A stretch of 64,000 nt of DNA from Thermoplasmata archaeon (GCA_021844945.1 JAKBSJ010000001.1:186001-250000), one strand, 5' to 3'; positions 26,379-35,709 are shown, numbered from the stretch's first letter. Program-made: numbers and translations. Notes: generated by a model from the letters alone, not told the origin.

Positions 26379-26481
26379 GTCCTCTCAGCGATATAGCGCG
26401 TGTGCGGGGCTTCAAGAATGCGCTACATTAATGGGGATCGTGCGTCCGCAGGGCGTTAGGTCGAGGATGAGAGGCGCGTGA

Positions 26482-27438
26482 GTGTCGGACTTCGTCACGG
26501 TCACCAACCTCACGCGATCGTTCCGCTCCGGTTCCCCAGCGGTGGATCACATCACGTTCTCGGTGCGTCGCGGGGAGATCTTCAGTCTGCTCGGACCGAA
26601 CGGAGCCGGGAAGACAACGACGATCCGTCTGCTCTCGGGCCTGATCTACCCCACCTCCGGTGAGGTACGGATCCTCGGCATGGTCAGCACAGACTCCTCC
26701 CAAATGGAGCGAATCCACAACGCCATCGGACTATTGCCCGAGGTTCCCGGACTCTACGAAAGCCTGTCAGCGATGGAGAATCTCCGTTTCCACGGCCGAA
26801 TGCACGGCCTGAGCGACGCGACAATCCATGAACGCGCGCGGGAGTTGCTCACCGTGTTCGACATCTGGGGCCGACGCGATGAGAAAGTAGCGACGTACTC
26901 GAAGGGAATGAAGCAGAAGGTCGCAATCGTGCGCGCCCTCCTGCACGACCCGGAGTGCCTGATCCTCGACGAGCCGCTCTCCGGCCTCGATCCGGAGGCG
27001 GCGAAATCCACACGGGACTTCCTCGTCGAACAGCGTCGACGAGGCCGGACCGTGATCGTATCTACCCACAATCTGGACGACGCCGATCGACTGAGCGACC
27101 GGGTCGCAGTGATTCGCTCTCGGCTCCTCGCCCTCGATACCCCCTCCGACCTGAAATCACGCCTCTTTCACTCGCGGGTCGAGATCCGTTTGCAGAACGG
27201 CAGTCCATCGGTCCTCGACCGGGTCCGCTCGCTCCCCGGGGTTGTCAATGCTTCATGGGAGTCGCCCACTCTGATACTCGAGCTGGCCGAGCCGGAGAAC
27301 GAGCTCCCCGACGTGATTTCCGCATTGGTAGGGGCCGGCTTTCGGCTCCAGTACGTTACCCCAACGGAGCATACCTTGGAAGATGTGTATCTAAAGTTGG
27401 TCGACGAGGCGCGCAACAGCGCCGGAGCGGGCTCGTGA
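26482..27438 (+). CDS. ABC transporter ATP-binding protein
   Basis: This is the nucleotide-binding subunit of an ABC-2 type exporter. Walker A GPNGAGKTTTIRLLSG is at about residues 38-53, the Q-loop region LLPEVPGLYE follows, then signature YSKGMKQKVAIVRAL, Walker B LILDEPLSGLDP and switch His in STHN. The last 100 residues form the C-terminal domain seen in DrrA/CcmA-like drug or sodium exporters. It starts at GTG 26482 and overlaps the permease start by four bases (GTGA). Confidence 0.95.
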   Translation: MSDFVTVTNLTRSFRSGSPAVDHITFSVRRGEIFSLLGPNGAGKTTTIRLLSGLIYPTSGEVRILGMVSTDSSQMERIHNAIGLLPEVPGLYESLSAMENLRFHGRMHGLSDATIHERARELLTVFDIWGRRDEKVATYSKGMKQKVAIVRALLHDPECLILDEPLSGLDPEAAKSTRDFLVEQRRRGRTVIVSTHNLDDADRLSDRVAVIRSRLLALDTPSDLKSRLFHSRVEIRLQNGSPSVLDRVRSLPGVVNASWESPTLILELAEPENELPDVISALVGAGFRLQYVTPTEHTLEDVYLKLVDEARNSAGAGS

Positions 27439-28178
27439 AGGTTAACCGCGTCCGCGAGCTCTTTCGCAAGGACTTCGCCGAATTGCGCTCGAACCGTTCG
27501 GTGTTCATTTCGCTGTTTGTCTTCCCGGTCCTATTCCTGCTCGAGGGGATCGGAAGCGCGATCGCGCGTTCCCTGACGACGACGAGCTCTCACGCGGTCT
27601 TAGTGGCCTCGTACATCTCGGGAGCTTCCCTGTCGCTCGACCTGCTCCTGTTCGTGCCGGTGATCACTGCGGTCACGATCGGGTCGAACTCGATCGTTCA
27701 GGAAAAGACGACGCATAGCCTCGAGCCCCTCCTGGCCACGCCGATTACGGACACCGAACTACTGGTCGGAAAAGCGATGACGCCCCTGCTCCCCGGCCTC
27801 ATCGCGGTGTGGGTCTGCTACACCGTGCTCTTTGCGGTGATCGACGTCCTAGCCTGGCCCGTCACTCATGCGATCGTGTTCCCGACCGCGGTCGCGCTAT
27901 TCCAGATGTGGATCGTCGCCCCGTTGCTCGGTCTGCTGGGCACATTCGGCGTTCTCACGATATCGAGCTGGGCAAAGGACGCTCGAGCGGCCCAACAAAT
28001 GAGCACCGTGATCGAGCTCCCCGCGATTGGCTTGATCCTCGTGGTCTTCCTGTTTCTTCCCTCGAGCTGGGAGGTCCTCGGTCTCTTTGCGGTCGGTCTG
28101 GCCGTCGTGTCGTATGCCCTGCTGCGCATGGCTATCCGACGGTTTGACCGACCGTCGATTCTGGTAAGCTGGCGATAG
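27435..28178 (+). CDS. ABC-2 type permease
   Basis: This 247-residue membrane partner of the preceding ATPase has six hydrophobic helices. A coupling segment, EKTTHSLEPLLATPITDTELLVGK, lies at about residues 95-118, typical of NatB/ABC-2 permeases (ERxxGTLEpLLxtPvs). The GTG at 27435 overlaps the ATPase stop, so translation is coupled. The longer upstream frame is not coding. The substrate is unknown. Confidence 0.9.
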   Translation: MKVNRVRELFRKDFAELRSNRSVFISLFVFPVLFLLEGIGSAIARSLTTTSSHAVLVASYISGASLSLDLLLFVPVITAVTIGSNSIVQEKTTHSLEPLLATPITDTELLVGKAMTPLLPGLIAVWVCYTVLFAVIDVLAWPVTHAIVFPTAVALFQMWIVAPLLGLLGTFGVLTISSWAKDARAAQQMSTVIELPAIGLILVVFLFLPSSWEVLGLFAVGLAVVSYALLRMAIRRFDRPSILVSWR

Positions 28179-28279
28179 CGAGGAAAGAGTAGGGCGTTCC
28201 CCGGCCACGGAGCGCGCTCGGCCGAGTCCCCTAACGTTATATCGAATAGTCCCGGTCGCAAACGCGGTTAGGATCTTCC

Positions 28280-29359
28280 ATGGCGAAGGCAGCACAATCG
28301 GCGCCCGAGGTGGCGCCGGGGGTAAGCCATGCGCTCTCTAACGATCGCCTTCTCTCGATGTACCGTGTGATGGTCCTTGCGCGGGCGATTGACGAGCGCT
28401 GCCTGTCCCTACAACGACAGGGCCGCATCGGTTTCTACGCGCCAGCCTCCGGCCAGGAGGCCGCCCAGATCGGATGCGCCGCTGCCCTCGGGGACGAGGA
28501 CTGGATCTTTCCCGCCTATCGTGAGATCGGCATCGCCCTGTGGAGGAAGGTCCCGTTCCGCGCGCTGATGGACCAGTTCATCGGAAATTCCACCGACCGT
28601 GTGAAGGGACGGCAGATGCCGAACCACTACAGTTTCCGGGACCACAACTTCGTCTCGCCTTCGAGCCCGATCGGCACCCAGATCACTCAGGCGGTCGGTG
28701 CTGCGATGGCGATGCAACGCCGCCATGTGCCCCAGGTGACCGCGACCTTCTTCGGGGACGGAGCGACCAGCTCGAACGACTTCCACGCCGGGATGAACTT
28801 CGCCGGCGTGTACCGGACGCCCACGATCTTCTTCTGCCAGAACAATCAGTGGGCGATTTCGCTGCCTCGGAGTAGGCAGACGCACAGCGCCACCCTCGCG
28901 CAGAAGGCGGAAGCGTACGGGTTCTCGGGGGTCGTGGTCGACGGGAACGACGTTCACGCGGTGTTCGATGCCGTGGCTGCCGCGCGGGAGCGAGCGCTGG
29001 CCGGCGAAGGCCCGACGCTCATCGAGGCCCAGGTCTATCGGTTCGGCCCCCACTCGACATCGGACGATCCCCACCGGTACCGGTCGGACGCCGACGTCGC
29101 GGAGTGGAAGCGCAAGGACCCGATTCTGCGTCTTCGCGAGGAGCTTCGAACTTCCGGCGCTCTTACGGATGAGGCGGAGTCACAGCTCCAAGAAGCGGTT
29201 AAGCGCGAGATCTCCGAGGCGATCGAGGCTGCAGAGGGCGCGCCGGCGCTCGATCCTCTGACGCTCTTCGACGACACCTTCGCGCAACGGACCCCCCGGC
29301 TCGAAGAGGAGCGGGCGGAGTTCCAGCGCCTCTTGCGGGAGGGAGTCATCCGGCCATGA
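28280..29359 (+). CDS. 2-oxoacid dehydrogenase E1 alpha subunit (first copy)
   Basis: E1 decarboxylates a 2-oxoacid on thiamine diphosphate and passes the acyl group to lipoyl-E2. The 359-residue product has the GQEAAQIG and DWIFPAYREI segments, the ThDP/Mg motif starting GDGATSSNDFHAGMNFAG and ending in NNQW, and the active-site loop GPHSTSDDP, which is closest to branched-chain (BCKDH) or acetoin-type E1. A GTTATATC box lies about 40 bases before ATG 28280. It heads an operon with E1beta, E2, a second E1alpha and E3, and its stop overlaps the E1beta ATG. Confidence 0.95.
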   Translation: MAKAAQSAPEVAPGVSHALSNDRLLSMYRVMVLARAIDERCLSLQRQGRIGFYAPASGQEAAQIGCAAALGDEDWIFPAYREIGIALWRKVPFRALMDQFIGNSTDRVKGRQMPNHYSFRDHNFVSPSSPIGTQITQAVGAAMAMQRRHVPQVTATFFGDGATSSNDFHAGMNFAGVYRTPTIFFCQNNQWAISLPRSRQTHSATLAQKAEAYGFSGVVVDGNDVHAVFDAVAAARERALAGEGPTLIEAQVYRFGPHSTSDDPHRYRSDADVAEWKRKDPILRLREELRTSGALTDEAESQLQEAVKREISEAIEAAEGAPALDPLTLFDDTFAQRTPRLEEERAEFQRLLREGVIRP

Positions 29360-30333
29360 GCGAAATGACGCTAGTACAGGCGGTGAACCGAGGTCTATTC
29401 GAGGCGATGAAGCAGGACCCCGATGTCCTCGTGTTGGGCGAAGATGTCGGCGTGGACGGCGGTGTCTTCCGAGCGACGGATGGACTGATCAAAGAGTACG
29501 GGGCCGAACGTGTCATCGACACGCCGCTCTCCGAGACCGGGATCATCGGTACCGCGATAGGGATGGCGCTCTACGGCCTCAAGCCGGTGGCGGAGATCCA
29601 GTTCCTCGATTTCATCTATCCCGCATTCGACCAGATCGTCAGCGAGCTCGCGAAGTTCCGCTTCCGCTCGGGGGGTCAGTACCCATGCCACGTCGTGATC
29701 CGAGCGCCGTACGGCGGCGGGATCAAGGGCGGAGTCTACCACTCCCAGAGCACGGAAGCGTACTTCTGCCATACGGCAGGACTGAAGGTCGCGATCCCTT
29801 CGACCCCGGCGGACGCGAAGGGCCTCTTACTGACCGCGATCCACGACGAGGATCCCGTGATGTTCTTCGAGCCGAAACGCATCTACCGGACTGCTACCGG
29901 AGATGTGCCCGACGGGGATTACCGGGTGCCGTTGGGCCAGGCACGAACCGTCCGCGAAGGTGAGCACCTCTCGATCTTTGCCTACGGCGCGATGGTTCCG
30001 CCGGCCAGCGAAGCGGCCTCCGCACTGGCGAAGGACGGCATCTCGGCGGAGGTCATCGATCTCCGGACGCTCGTCCCCTTGGACGAGGCGGCCGCCGTCG
30101 CGAGCGTAGAGAAGACCGGGCGCGCGGTGGTCGTTCACGAGGCCGCGCGGTTCTGCGGCTTCGGGGCCGAGCTGAGCGCGATCCTCGCGGAGAGGGCGTT
30201 CTACTCGCTGAAGGCCCCGATCCTCCGCGTCACGGGATACGACACCCCGTTCCCCTACGCGCTCGAGAACGTCTATCTCCCCAATGCGGCGCGGATCGAA
30301 GCGGCCGCGCGGGCTGTGATGCGGGAAGGGTGA
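29356..30333 (+). CDS. 2-oxoacid dehydrogenase E1 beta subunit
   Basis: The transketolase-like beta subunit completes the E1 active site. The 325-residue length is standard. The conserved regions GEDVGVDGGVFRATDG, DTPLSETGIIGTAIGMAL, EIQFLDFIYPAFDQIV and APYGGGIKGG-YHSQSTEA are present, with the C-terminal domain at about 200-320. Only one beta gene exists for two alpha genes in this operon. The ATG overlaps the E1alpha stop (ATGA). Confidence 0.96.
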   Translation: MSEMTLVQAVNRGLFEAMKQDPDVLVLGEDVGVDGGVFRATDGLIKEYGAERVIDTPLSETGIIGTAIGMALYGLKPVAEIQFLDFIYPAFDQIVSELAKFRFRSGGQYPCHVVIRAPYGGGIKGGVYHSQSTEAYFCHTAGLKVAIPSTPADAKGLLLTAIHDEDPVMFFEPKRIYRTATGDVPDGDYRVPLGQARTVREGEHLSIFAYGAMVPPASEAASALAKDGISAEVIDLRTLVPLDEAAAVASVEKTGRAVVVHEAARFCGFGAELSAILAERAFYSLKAPILRVTGYDTPFPYALENVYLPNAARIEAAARAVMREG

Positions 30334-30345
30334 TCCGGAGCGACC

Positions 30346-31677
30346 ATGGCGTACGAATTCCGACTCCCCGACATCGGAGAGGGCGTCGCCGAGGGCGAGA
30401 TCGTCCAATGGTTCGTTAAGGAGGGTGACACGATCCAAGAGGACGCTCCGCTTGTGAGCGTGCTGACGGACAAGGCGAACGTCGAGATTCCGTCCCCAAA
30501 GTCCGGTAGGATCGTCCGGATACATGCCCAAGTCGGAGAGAAGGTCAAGGTCGGGGGTCTCATGGTCACGATCGACCCAGCAGGGGCCGGGGGCAAGGCT
30601 TCCGCTTCTGCCTCCCCCACGTCCGCCCCTGCCCCGCCCCCCACGGGCCCCGCGAAACCTGTTACGGCTGCTCTCGCCCCTTCGGCGCCATCGGTTCGGC
30701 CGGCTCCCAGCCCCCCACCTCCGGTCCCGGCGCCCGCGACTTCCGCCTCCCCCGGAGATCGTGTGCTTGCCTCTCCGAGCCTTCGCCGAAAGGCGGCGGA
30801 GCTCGGCATCGACTTGTCCGCGGTCCACGGCTCCGGCCCCGGCGGACGAATTCTTGAATCCGACCTCGCCAGCGCCCATCCCCCGACCGCGAGCGTTGCC
30901 TCCTCCTCCTCGGGGCCGGCCATCGTTGCGCCAGCTCCCTCTGGTGCGGCCGTCCGCCCCACGGGACTGGATCAGGTCACGAAGGTTCCTATCCGCGGGG
31001 TGCGCCGAGTGATCTTCGACCACATGGCCGAGGCGAAGCACAAGGCTGCTCACTTCACCTACGTGGAGGAGGTCGACGCGAGCGAGCTCGTTCGGATACG
31101 CGATCGGATGGCGCCTCACGTCGAGAAACAGGGGGTCAAGCTCAGTTACCTGCCGTTCATCGTCAAGGCGGTCGTCGCGGGTCTACGCGAGCAGCCGGGT
31201 CTCAACGCGACGATGGACGACGAGCACCAGGAACTGCTCCTTCACAGTGCTTTCCGCATCGGAATCGCCACAGCGGCTCCGGACGGACTCCTCGTCCCCG
31301 TCGTCAACGACGCCGATACCAAGAGCATCCAGCAGCTCGCGCGCGAGATCCAGTCCCTTGCCGAGAGGGGCCGCGAAGGGAAGCTCACCCGCGAGGAGCT
31401 CACCGGTTCCACGTTCACGATCACGAGCCTCGGTGCCCTCGGCGGCGTCCTCGCCACGCCGATCCTGAACTACCCGCAGGTGGGGATCCTCGGGGTGCAC
31501 AAGATCGTCCGTCGCCCGGTCTACCGGCCGGACGGATCGATCGGCCCGGCCGATCTCATGAACCTCTCGGTCTCGGTCGACCACCGGGTCCAGGACGGGA
31601 TCGTCGCCGCCAAGTTCCTCGCGGCGGTCAAAGCGAACCTCGAGGATCCGCATCGGCTGTTCGCGGATATGGCATGA
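30346..31677 (+). CDS. Dihydrolipoamide acyltransferase E2
   Basis: E2 transfers the acyl group from lipoamide to CoA and forms the core of the complex. In the 443-residue product the lipoyl domain (1-80) carries the modified Lys in LTDKANVEIPS at about residue 43. An Ala-Pro linker spans about 85-140. The peripheral subunit-binding domain is at about 143-180 (SPSLRRKAAELGIDLSAV). The catalytic domain ends with SVDHRVQDGIVAAKFL, which holds the HxxxDG active site. It starts 12 bases after E1beta and overlaps the second E1alpha. Confidence 0.96.
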   Translation: MAYEFRLPDIGEGVAEGEIVQWFVKEGDTIQEDAPLVSVLTDKANVEIPSPKSGRIVRIHAQVGEKVKVGGLMVTIDPAGAGGKASASASPTSAPAPPPTGPAKPVTAALAPSAPSVRPAPSPPPPVPAPATSASPGDRVLASPSLRRKAAELGIDLSAVHGSGPGGRILESDLASAHPPTASVASSSSGPAIVAPAPSGAAVRPTGLDQVTKVPIRGVRRVIFDHMAEAKHKAAHFTYVEEVDASELVRIRDRMAPHVEKQGVKLSYLPFIVKAVVAGLREQPGLNATMDDEHQELLLHSAFRIGIATAAPDGLLVPVVNDADTKSIQQLAREIQSLAERGREGKLTREELTGSTFTITSLGALGGVLATPILNYPQVGILGVHKIVRRPVYRPDGSIGPADLMNLSVSVDHRVQDGIVAAKFLAAVKANLEDPHRLFADMA

Positions 31678-32735
31678 CGGACGCCTCGGGCTCCCTCATC
31701 CCTCTTCCCTACACCCCTACGGATGTCTACCGTCGGATCGGCCCCGAGGCGCGGGAGACGCTGCGGTCCGCGTATGGATGGATGATCCTCGGACGAACGC
31801 TCGATGCGCGCATGCAGGGTCTTCAGCGGCAGGGCCGGGTGGGATTCTACGGGGCCGCCACCGGCCACGAGGCCGTCAACGTAGCGGCCGGGCTTTCGAC
31901 CCGGAAGGAGGACTGGATCTTCCCCGGACTCCGCGAACCCCTGGTTGCTCTCGTCCGCGGCCACCCCCTCCCTCGATACGTCCAGCACCTCTTTGCCACG
32001 GCTCAAGACCCATCTAAGGGACGTCAGATGCCCTGCCACCCCAGTGCGAGCGAGGTCCACCACGTTTCGATCTCGAGCGTGATCGGAACCCAGATCACCC
32101 ACGCGGTAGGTACCGCGTGGGCCCTGCGCCTTCGCAAAGCATCGGGCGTCGCGCTCGCCTTCTTCGGAGATGGGGCGACCAGCGCGAACGATTTTCACGC
32201 CGGTCTCAACTTCGCGGGCGTTGCGGGTCTGCCCGTCGTCTTCGTGTGCGCCAACAACCAGTGGGCGATCTCCATGCCCGTCGAGCGGCAGAGCGCGGTC
32301 GCTACCCTGGCCCAGAAGGCGTCCGCGTACGGCTACTCCGGTGTGACGGTCGACGGGACCGATATCGTTGCGGTCCTGGAGGCGTTCCAAAGAGTGCTCC
32401 GCGAGTCCCGCGATGGTTCGGGCCCGCATCTCATCGAATTCCGAGTCTACCGGATGACCCCACATTCTAGCTCGGACGACCCTACTCGCTACCAACCGGT
32501 GGACTGGAACGCGCGGGCAAGGGCCCACGACCCGGTCGTCCGTCTCGAGACATGGCTCTCGACGGTCGGCTGGCTCGACGACGCCGATCGAGCGGGCTAC
32601 GCCCAGCGAGCGTCGGAGAGCGTCCGGGACGCGATCGCCGAAGCGGAAGCGACCCCGCCACCGAGCCCGGCTTCCCTGTTCGAAGACGTTTTCTCTCGGC
32701 CACTCTCGGTGCCGGCGGAGATCGCTCGCATCTAG
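31674..32735 (+). CDS. 2-oxoacid dehydrogenase E1 alpha subunit (second copy)
   Basis: This is a second complete E1 alpha of 353 residues in the same operon, overlapping the E2 stop by four bases (ATGA). It keeps RQGRVGFYGAATGHEA, the GDGATSANDFHAGLNFAG-to-NNQW ThDP motif and the loop TPHSSSDDP. It differs from the first copy in the N-terminal 30 residues, in the region after DWIFPGLREPL and throughout its C-terminus. The divergence is far beyond a recent duplication. It probably pairs with the shared E1beta to widen or switch substrate range; that is inferred. Confidence 0.94.
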   Translation: MTDASGSLIPLPYTPTDVYRRIGPEARETLRSAYGWMILGRTLDARMQGLQRQGRVGFYGAATGHEAVNVAAGLSTRKEDWIFPGLREPLVALVRGHPLPRYVQHLFATAQDPSKGRQMPCHPSASEVHHVSISSVIGTQITHAVGTAWALRLRKASGVALAFFGDGATSANDFHAGLNFAGVAGLPVVFVCANNQWAISMPVERQSAVATLAQKASAYGYSGVTVDGTDIVAVLEAFQRVLRESRDGSGPHLIEFRVYRMTPHSSSDDPTRYQPVDWNARARAHDPVVRLETWLSTVGWLDDADRAGYAQRASESVRDAIAEAEATPPPSPASLFEDVFSRPLSVPAEIARI

Positions 32736-32742
32736 GGGCACG

Positions 32743-34185
32743 ATGGCCGGAACGTATGCTCGTTCGACGGATGTCCTCGTCATCGGTGGCGGACCGGGTG
32801 GATACATGGCCGCGATCCGGCTGGGCCAACTCGGAAAGGCGACGATCTTGGTCGAGAAGGGCCCGCTCGGGGGCGAGTGCCTCAACCGGGGATGCATTCC
32901 GTCCAAGGCGCTGATCTACGCGTCCGAGCTCTACGCCCACGTCCGTTCGGAGGGTCCCGAGATCGGCGTCCTCGCGCCCGATGCGAAGTTCGACCTTGCG
33001 AAGACGATGGCCTGGAAGCAGTCGGTCGTCGAGAAGGAGCGGCAAGGAGTACAGTCGCTGTTGAAGACCGCGGGCGTCACGGTCCTTCCGGGCGAAGCTC
33101 GCTTCACCGGCCCCCACTCCGTGCAACTCACCGCACCCGACGGGGGTCAAGAACGCATCGACTTCGCGAGTGCGATCATCGCCACGGGGGCCCTCCCGAT
33201 CCAACTCCCCGGGTTCGAGACGGACGGAAAGATCGTCGTCAACGCATGGGACCTGCTCTCGATCCCAAAGCTTCCCGCGTCGATGCTGATCCTGGGAGGT
33301 GGTGTGAGCGGCTGCGAGCTGGGGGAGTTCCTCGCCCGCGTCGGTGTGGCGGTGACGATCGTGGAGATGATGCCCCAGTTGATTCCCGGGATGGAAGCGG
33401 ACTTGTCCCGCGAACTCAGGCACCGTCTCGAGGCTGCGGGCGTGAAGGTTCTCACCTCCGTCCGGGCGACCCACCTCGAGCGCGGGCCCCCCGAGCTCGC
33501 GATGACGATCGAGAAGGACGGAGCGCGCGAGACCGTCCGGGGCGAGATGCTCTTCGTGACGATCGGCAAGCGCGCGGACACGCGCACCCTTGGCCTCGAG
33601 CAGGCGGGCGTCGCGGCGAACGCCCGGACCGGTTTTGTTGGCGTGGATGCCCAGATGCGAACGAACGTTCCGCACATCTACGCGGTCGGCGATGTCGCGC
33701 GCCCTCCGATGCTCGCGCACAAGGCCTACCGAGAGGGGATCGTTGCGGCCGAAGCGATCGCGGGTCGACCGACCCGGTTCGACTTCCAGTGCATCCCGTC
33801 CGTGGTGTTCACCGAGCCGGAGCTCGCGTCGGTCGGGGACTCGGTGGGGGACGCTCTCGCGAAGGGTCTCAAGGCGCGGGAGGTACGGTTTCCGTACCTC
33901 GCGCTAGGGCGCGCGCACGCGAACCACGCGACCGAGGGTTGGGTCAAGATCGTCGGCGACGATTCGAGCGGCCTCTTGCTCGGCGTGCACGCCGCCGGGG
34001 CCTCGGCCGGGGAGATGATCAGCGAGGCCGCGCTCGCGATCGAGATGGGCGCCACCGTGCGCGATATCGCGGGCACGATCCACCCCCATCCCACCTACGG
34101 TGAGCTGATGGCCGAGGCCGCCCTGCTCTGGCTCGGAGAGCCGATGCATGTCGCCCGGAGACCGTCGGATGCCGTCCGTCATTGA
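32743..34185 (+). CDS. lpdA: Dihydrolipoamide dehydrogenase E3
   Basis: E3 reoxidises lipoamide with FAD and NAD+. The 480-residue flavoprotein has the FAD loop GGGPGGYMAAIRLG at about residues 14-27 and the redox disulfide in GGECLNRGCIPSKAL. The NAD site is GGGVSGCELGEFLARVG at about 185, the second FAD motif YAVGDVARPPMLAHKA, and the dimer-interface base HPHPTYGE near the C-terminus. It is the last subunit of the complex, 7 bases after the second E1alpha, and it overlaps lipB by 17 bases. Confidence 0.96.
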   Translation: MAGTYARSTDVLVIGGGPGGYMAAIRLGQLGKATILVEKGPLGGECLNRGCIPSKALIYASELYAHVRSEGPEIGVLAPDAKFDLAKTMAWKQSVVEKERQGVQSLLKTAGVTVLPGEARFTGPHSVQLTAPDGGQERIDFASAIIATGALPIQLPGFETDGKIVVNAWDLLSIPKLPASMLILGGGVSGCELGEFLARVGVAVTIVEMMPQLIPGMEADLSRELRHRLEAAGVKVLTSVRATHLERGPPELAMTIEKDGARETVRGEMLFVTIGKRADTRTLGLEQAGVAANARTGFVGVDAQMRTNVPHIYAVGDVARPPMLAHKAYREGIVAAEAIAGRPTRFDFQCIPSVVFTEPELASVGDSVGDALAKGLKAREVRFPYLALGRAHANHATEGWVKIVGDDSSGLLLGVHAAGASAGEMISEAALAIEMGATVRDIAGTIHPHPTYGELMAEAALLWLGEPMHVARRPSDAVRH

Positions 34186-34807
34186 TTGGGGCCGCGTCGA
34201 GTACGCTCTCGCGCTCGGCCGCATGCGGGAACTCGTCGCGGAGCGCCGACAGGGTCGGATCGAGGACACGTTGATCTTCGTCGAGCACCCGCCGGTCGTC
34301 ACGATCGGCGTGGAGGGCGACGATGGGGGGGCCGAACGATCCGGGCTTCCCGTCGTCCGGGTCGAGCGCGGGGGAAAGAGCACATTCCACGGACCCGGCC
34401 AGCTCGTCGCCTACCCGATCGTCGACCTCAACTCTCGCCAGCGGGATGTGCGGCGGTTCGTGCATGAGCTGGAGGGCGTGATCATCGACTCCCTTCGAGC
34501 GTTCGGAGTCCGGGGCGAACATGTCTCCGGGCGCCGAGGCGTCTGGGTCGACGGGAAACGCAAGATCGCCTCGATCGGGATCGCCGTGGACCACTGGGTG
34601 ACGTTCCATGGCTTCGCGCTCAACGTCGACGTCGACCTCGCCGCGTTCTCCGCCTTCCATCCATGCGGCTTCGACGGGAGCGTGATGACGAGCCTTCGCG
34701 AGGAGCTGGGCCGGGCGGTCGGGCTCGACGAGGTCCGTCCGATCGTCGAGCGAGAGTGGGTCCGCGCCTTCGCTCCTCCCGTCAAGGCGCCTCCGGCTCT
34801 CGCATGA
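34169..34807 (+). CDS. lipB: Octanoyltransferase LipB
   Basis: LipB transfers octanoyl groups to lipoyl domains, priming lipoate synthesis. The 212-residue product shows RGGKSTFHGPGQLVAYPIVD at about residues 67-86, the lysine motif GKRKIASIG, and HPCGF with the catalytic Cys. This is LipB rather than LplA. It overlaps the E3 gene by 17 bases and would modify the E2 encoded two genes upstream. LipA is not in the window. The start is ATG 34169; an in-frame start at 34148 would lie deeper in E3. Confidence 0.93.
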   Translation: MPSVIDWGRVEYALALGRMRELVAERRQGRIEDTLIFVEHPPVVTIGVEGDDGGAERSGLPVVRVERGGKSTFHGPGQLVAYPIVDLNSRQRDVRRFVHELEGVIIDSLRAFGVRGEHVSGRRGVWVDGKRKIASIGIAVDHWVTFHGFALNVDVDLAAFSAFHPCGFDGSVMTSLREELGRAVGLDEVRPIVEREWVRAFAPPVKAPPALA

Positions 34808-35709
34808 TCCGCCCCGCCGATCGGCCCGGGATGCTCCTGGTGGGAGGGGGCGGTGGCCTCGTCGGCCGGGCGATCCTCCAAGAGTTCTCGGCCTCCCACC
34901 GGATCCGCTCGGTGCACCGCCACCCGGTGGGGGAGGAGCCTCGCCTCGGGGTGGAGTGGGTCCGGGCGGACGTCGGCGCGGTGACCTCGTGGAGCGAACT
35001 CCTCGACGGCTGCGAGATCGTCGTCAACCTCGCGTGGCACCGGGCGGGCGGAGCCCGTCGGTTCCGGCCCCTCGCCGACGGGCTCCTCCGACTCACCGAC
35101 TCGGTCGCCGCCACGCCGAGCGTCCGCCGGTTCGTCCACCTCAGCGTTCCGGACGCTCCTCCGCACCTCGAGACCGAGCTTCCGTACCTGTCCTACAAGC
35201 GACGGGTGGATCGAGCGATCGGCGGGAGTGGTATCCCGTACCTGATCCTGCGCCCGACGATGCTGTTCGGCCCCGGGGACCGCCTGCTCACCGTGATGAT
35301 GCGCACGATGCATCGCTACGGCCGGTTCCCGATGTTCGGCGACGGCGACTACCACGTGAGCCCGATTGCCAGCCTCGACCTCGCGGCAATCGTCCGAAAG
35401 GAGCTCGAAGGGCCCCCGCGCCGGAGCCTGGTCCTGGGAGGGCCGGAGCGGTGGCGTTATCGAGATCTGACGGACCGTATGTGGAGCGCGCTCGGGCGTC
35501 CGCCCCGGTACTGGCGGCTGTCGGCGACGGGAGGACGCAGGGTCGCCTCCCTCCTCGAGCACCTGGGATCGAAGCTGATTTACGAGTACGAGGTTGAGTG
35601 GCTCGTCTCCGACCTTCTGGGCCTCTCGCCCTACGAGGGCCTGTCCCGGCCCCTCGCCCGAGTCGGGCCGTTCCTCGATGCTACCGCCACGGAACTCCGA
35701 GCCCGCTGA
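34804..35709 (+). CDS. Atypical SDR / NAD(P)-dependent epimerase-like protein
   Basis: The 301-residue protein has an N-terminal Rossmann motif (MLLVGGGGGLVGRAIL at about 10-25) and a LSYKRRVDRAI segment in place of the classical YxxxK site. LRPTMLFGPGDRLL follows, as in NDUFA9-like atypical SDRs. These proteins often bind NAD(P) structurally or reduce quinones or flavones; no substrate can be assigned. Its ATG overlaps the lipB stop (ATGA), so it belongs to the 2-oxoacid dehydrogenase operon and may act on lipoate or assembly, which is speculation. Confidence 0.82.
   Translation: MIRPADRPGMLLVGGGGGLVGRAILQEFSASHRIRSVHRHPVGEEPRLGVEWVRADVGAVTSWSELLDGCEIVVNLAWHRAGGARRFRPLADGLLRLTDSVAATPSVRRFVHLSVPDAPPHLETELPYLSYKRRVDRAIGGSGIPYLILRPTMLFGPGDRLLTVMMRTMHRYGRFPMFGDGDYHVSPIASLDLAAIVRKELEGPPRRSLVLGGPERWRYRDLTDRMWSALGRPPRYWRLSATGGRRVASLLEHLGSKLIYEYEVEWLVSDLLGLSPYEGLSRPLARVGPFLDATATELRAR

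Noticed and set aside
29827-31119. Minus-strand open frame of 430 codons under E1beta/E2
   Set aside because: It is antisense to well-identified E1beta and E2, is full of Arg/Gly runs and shows no domain.
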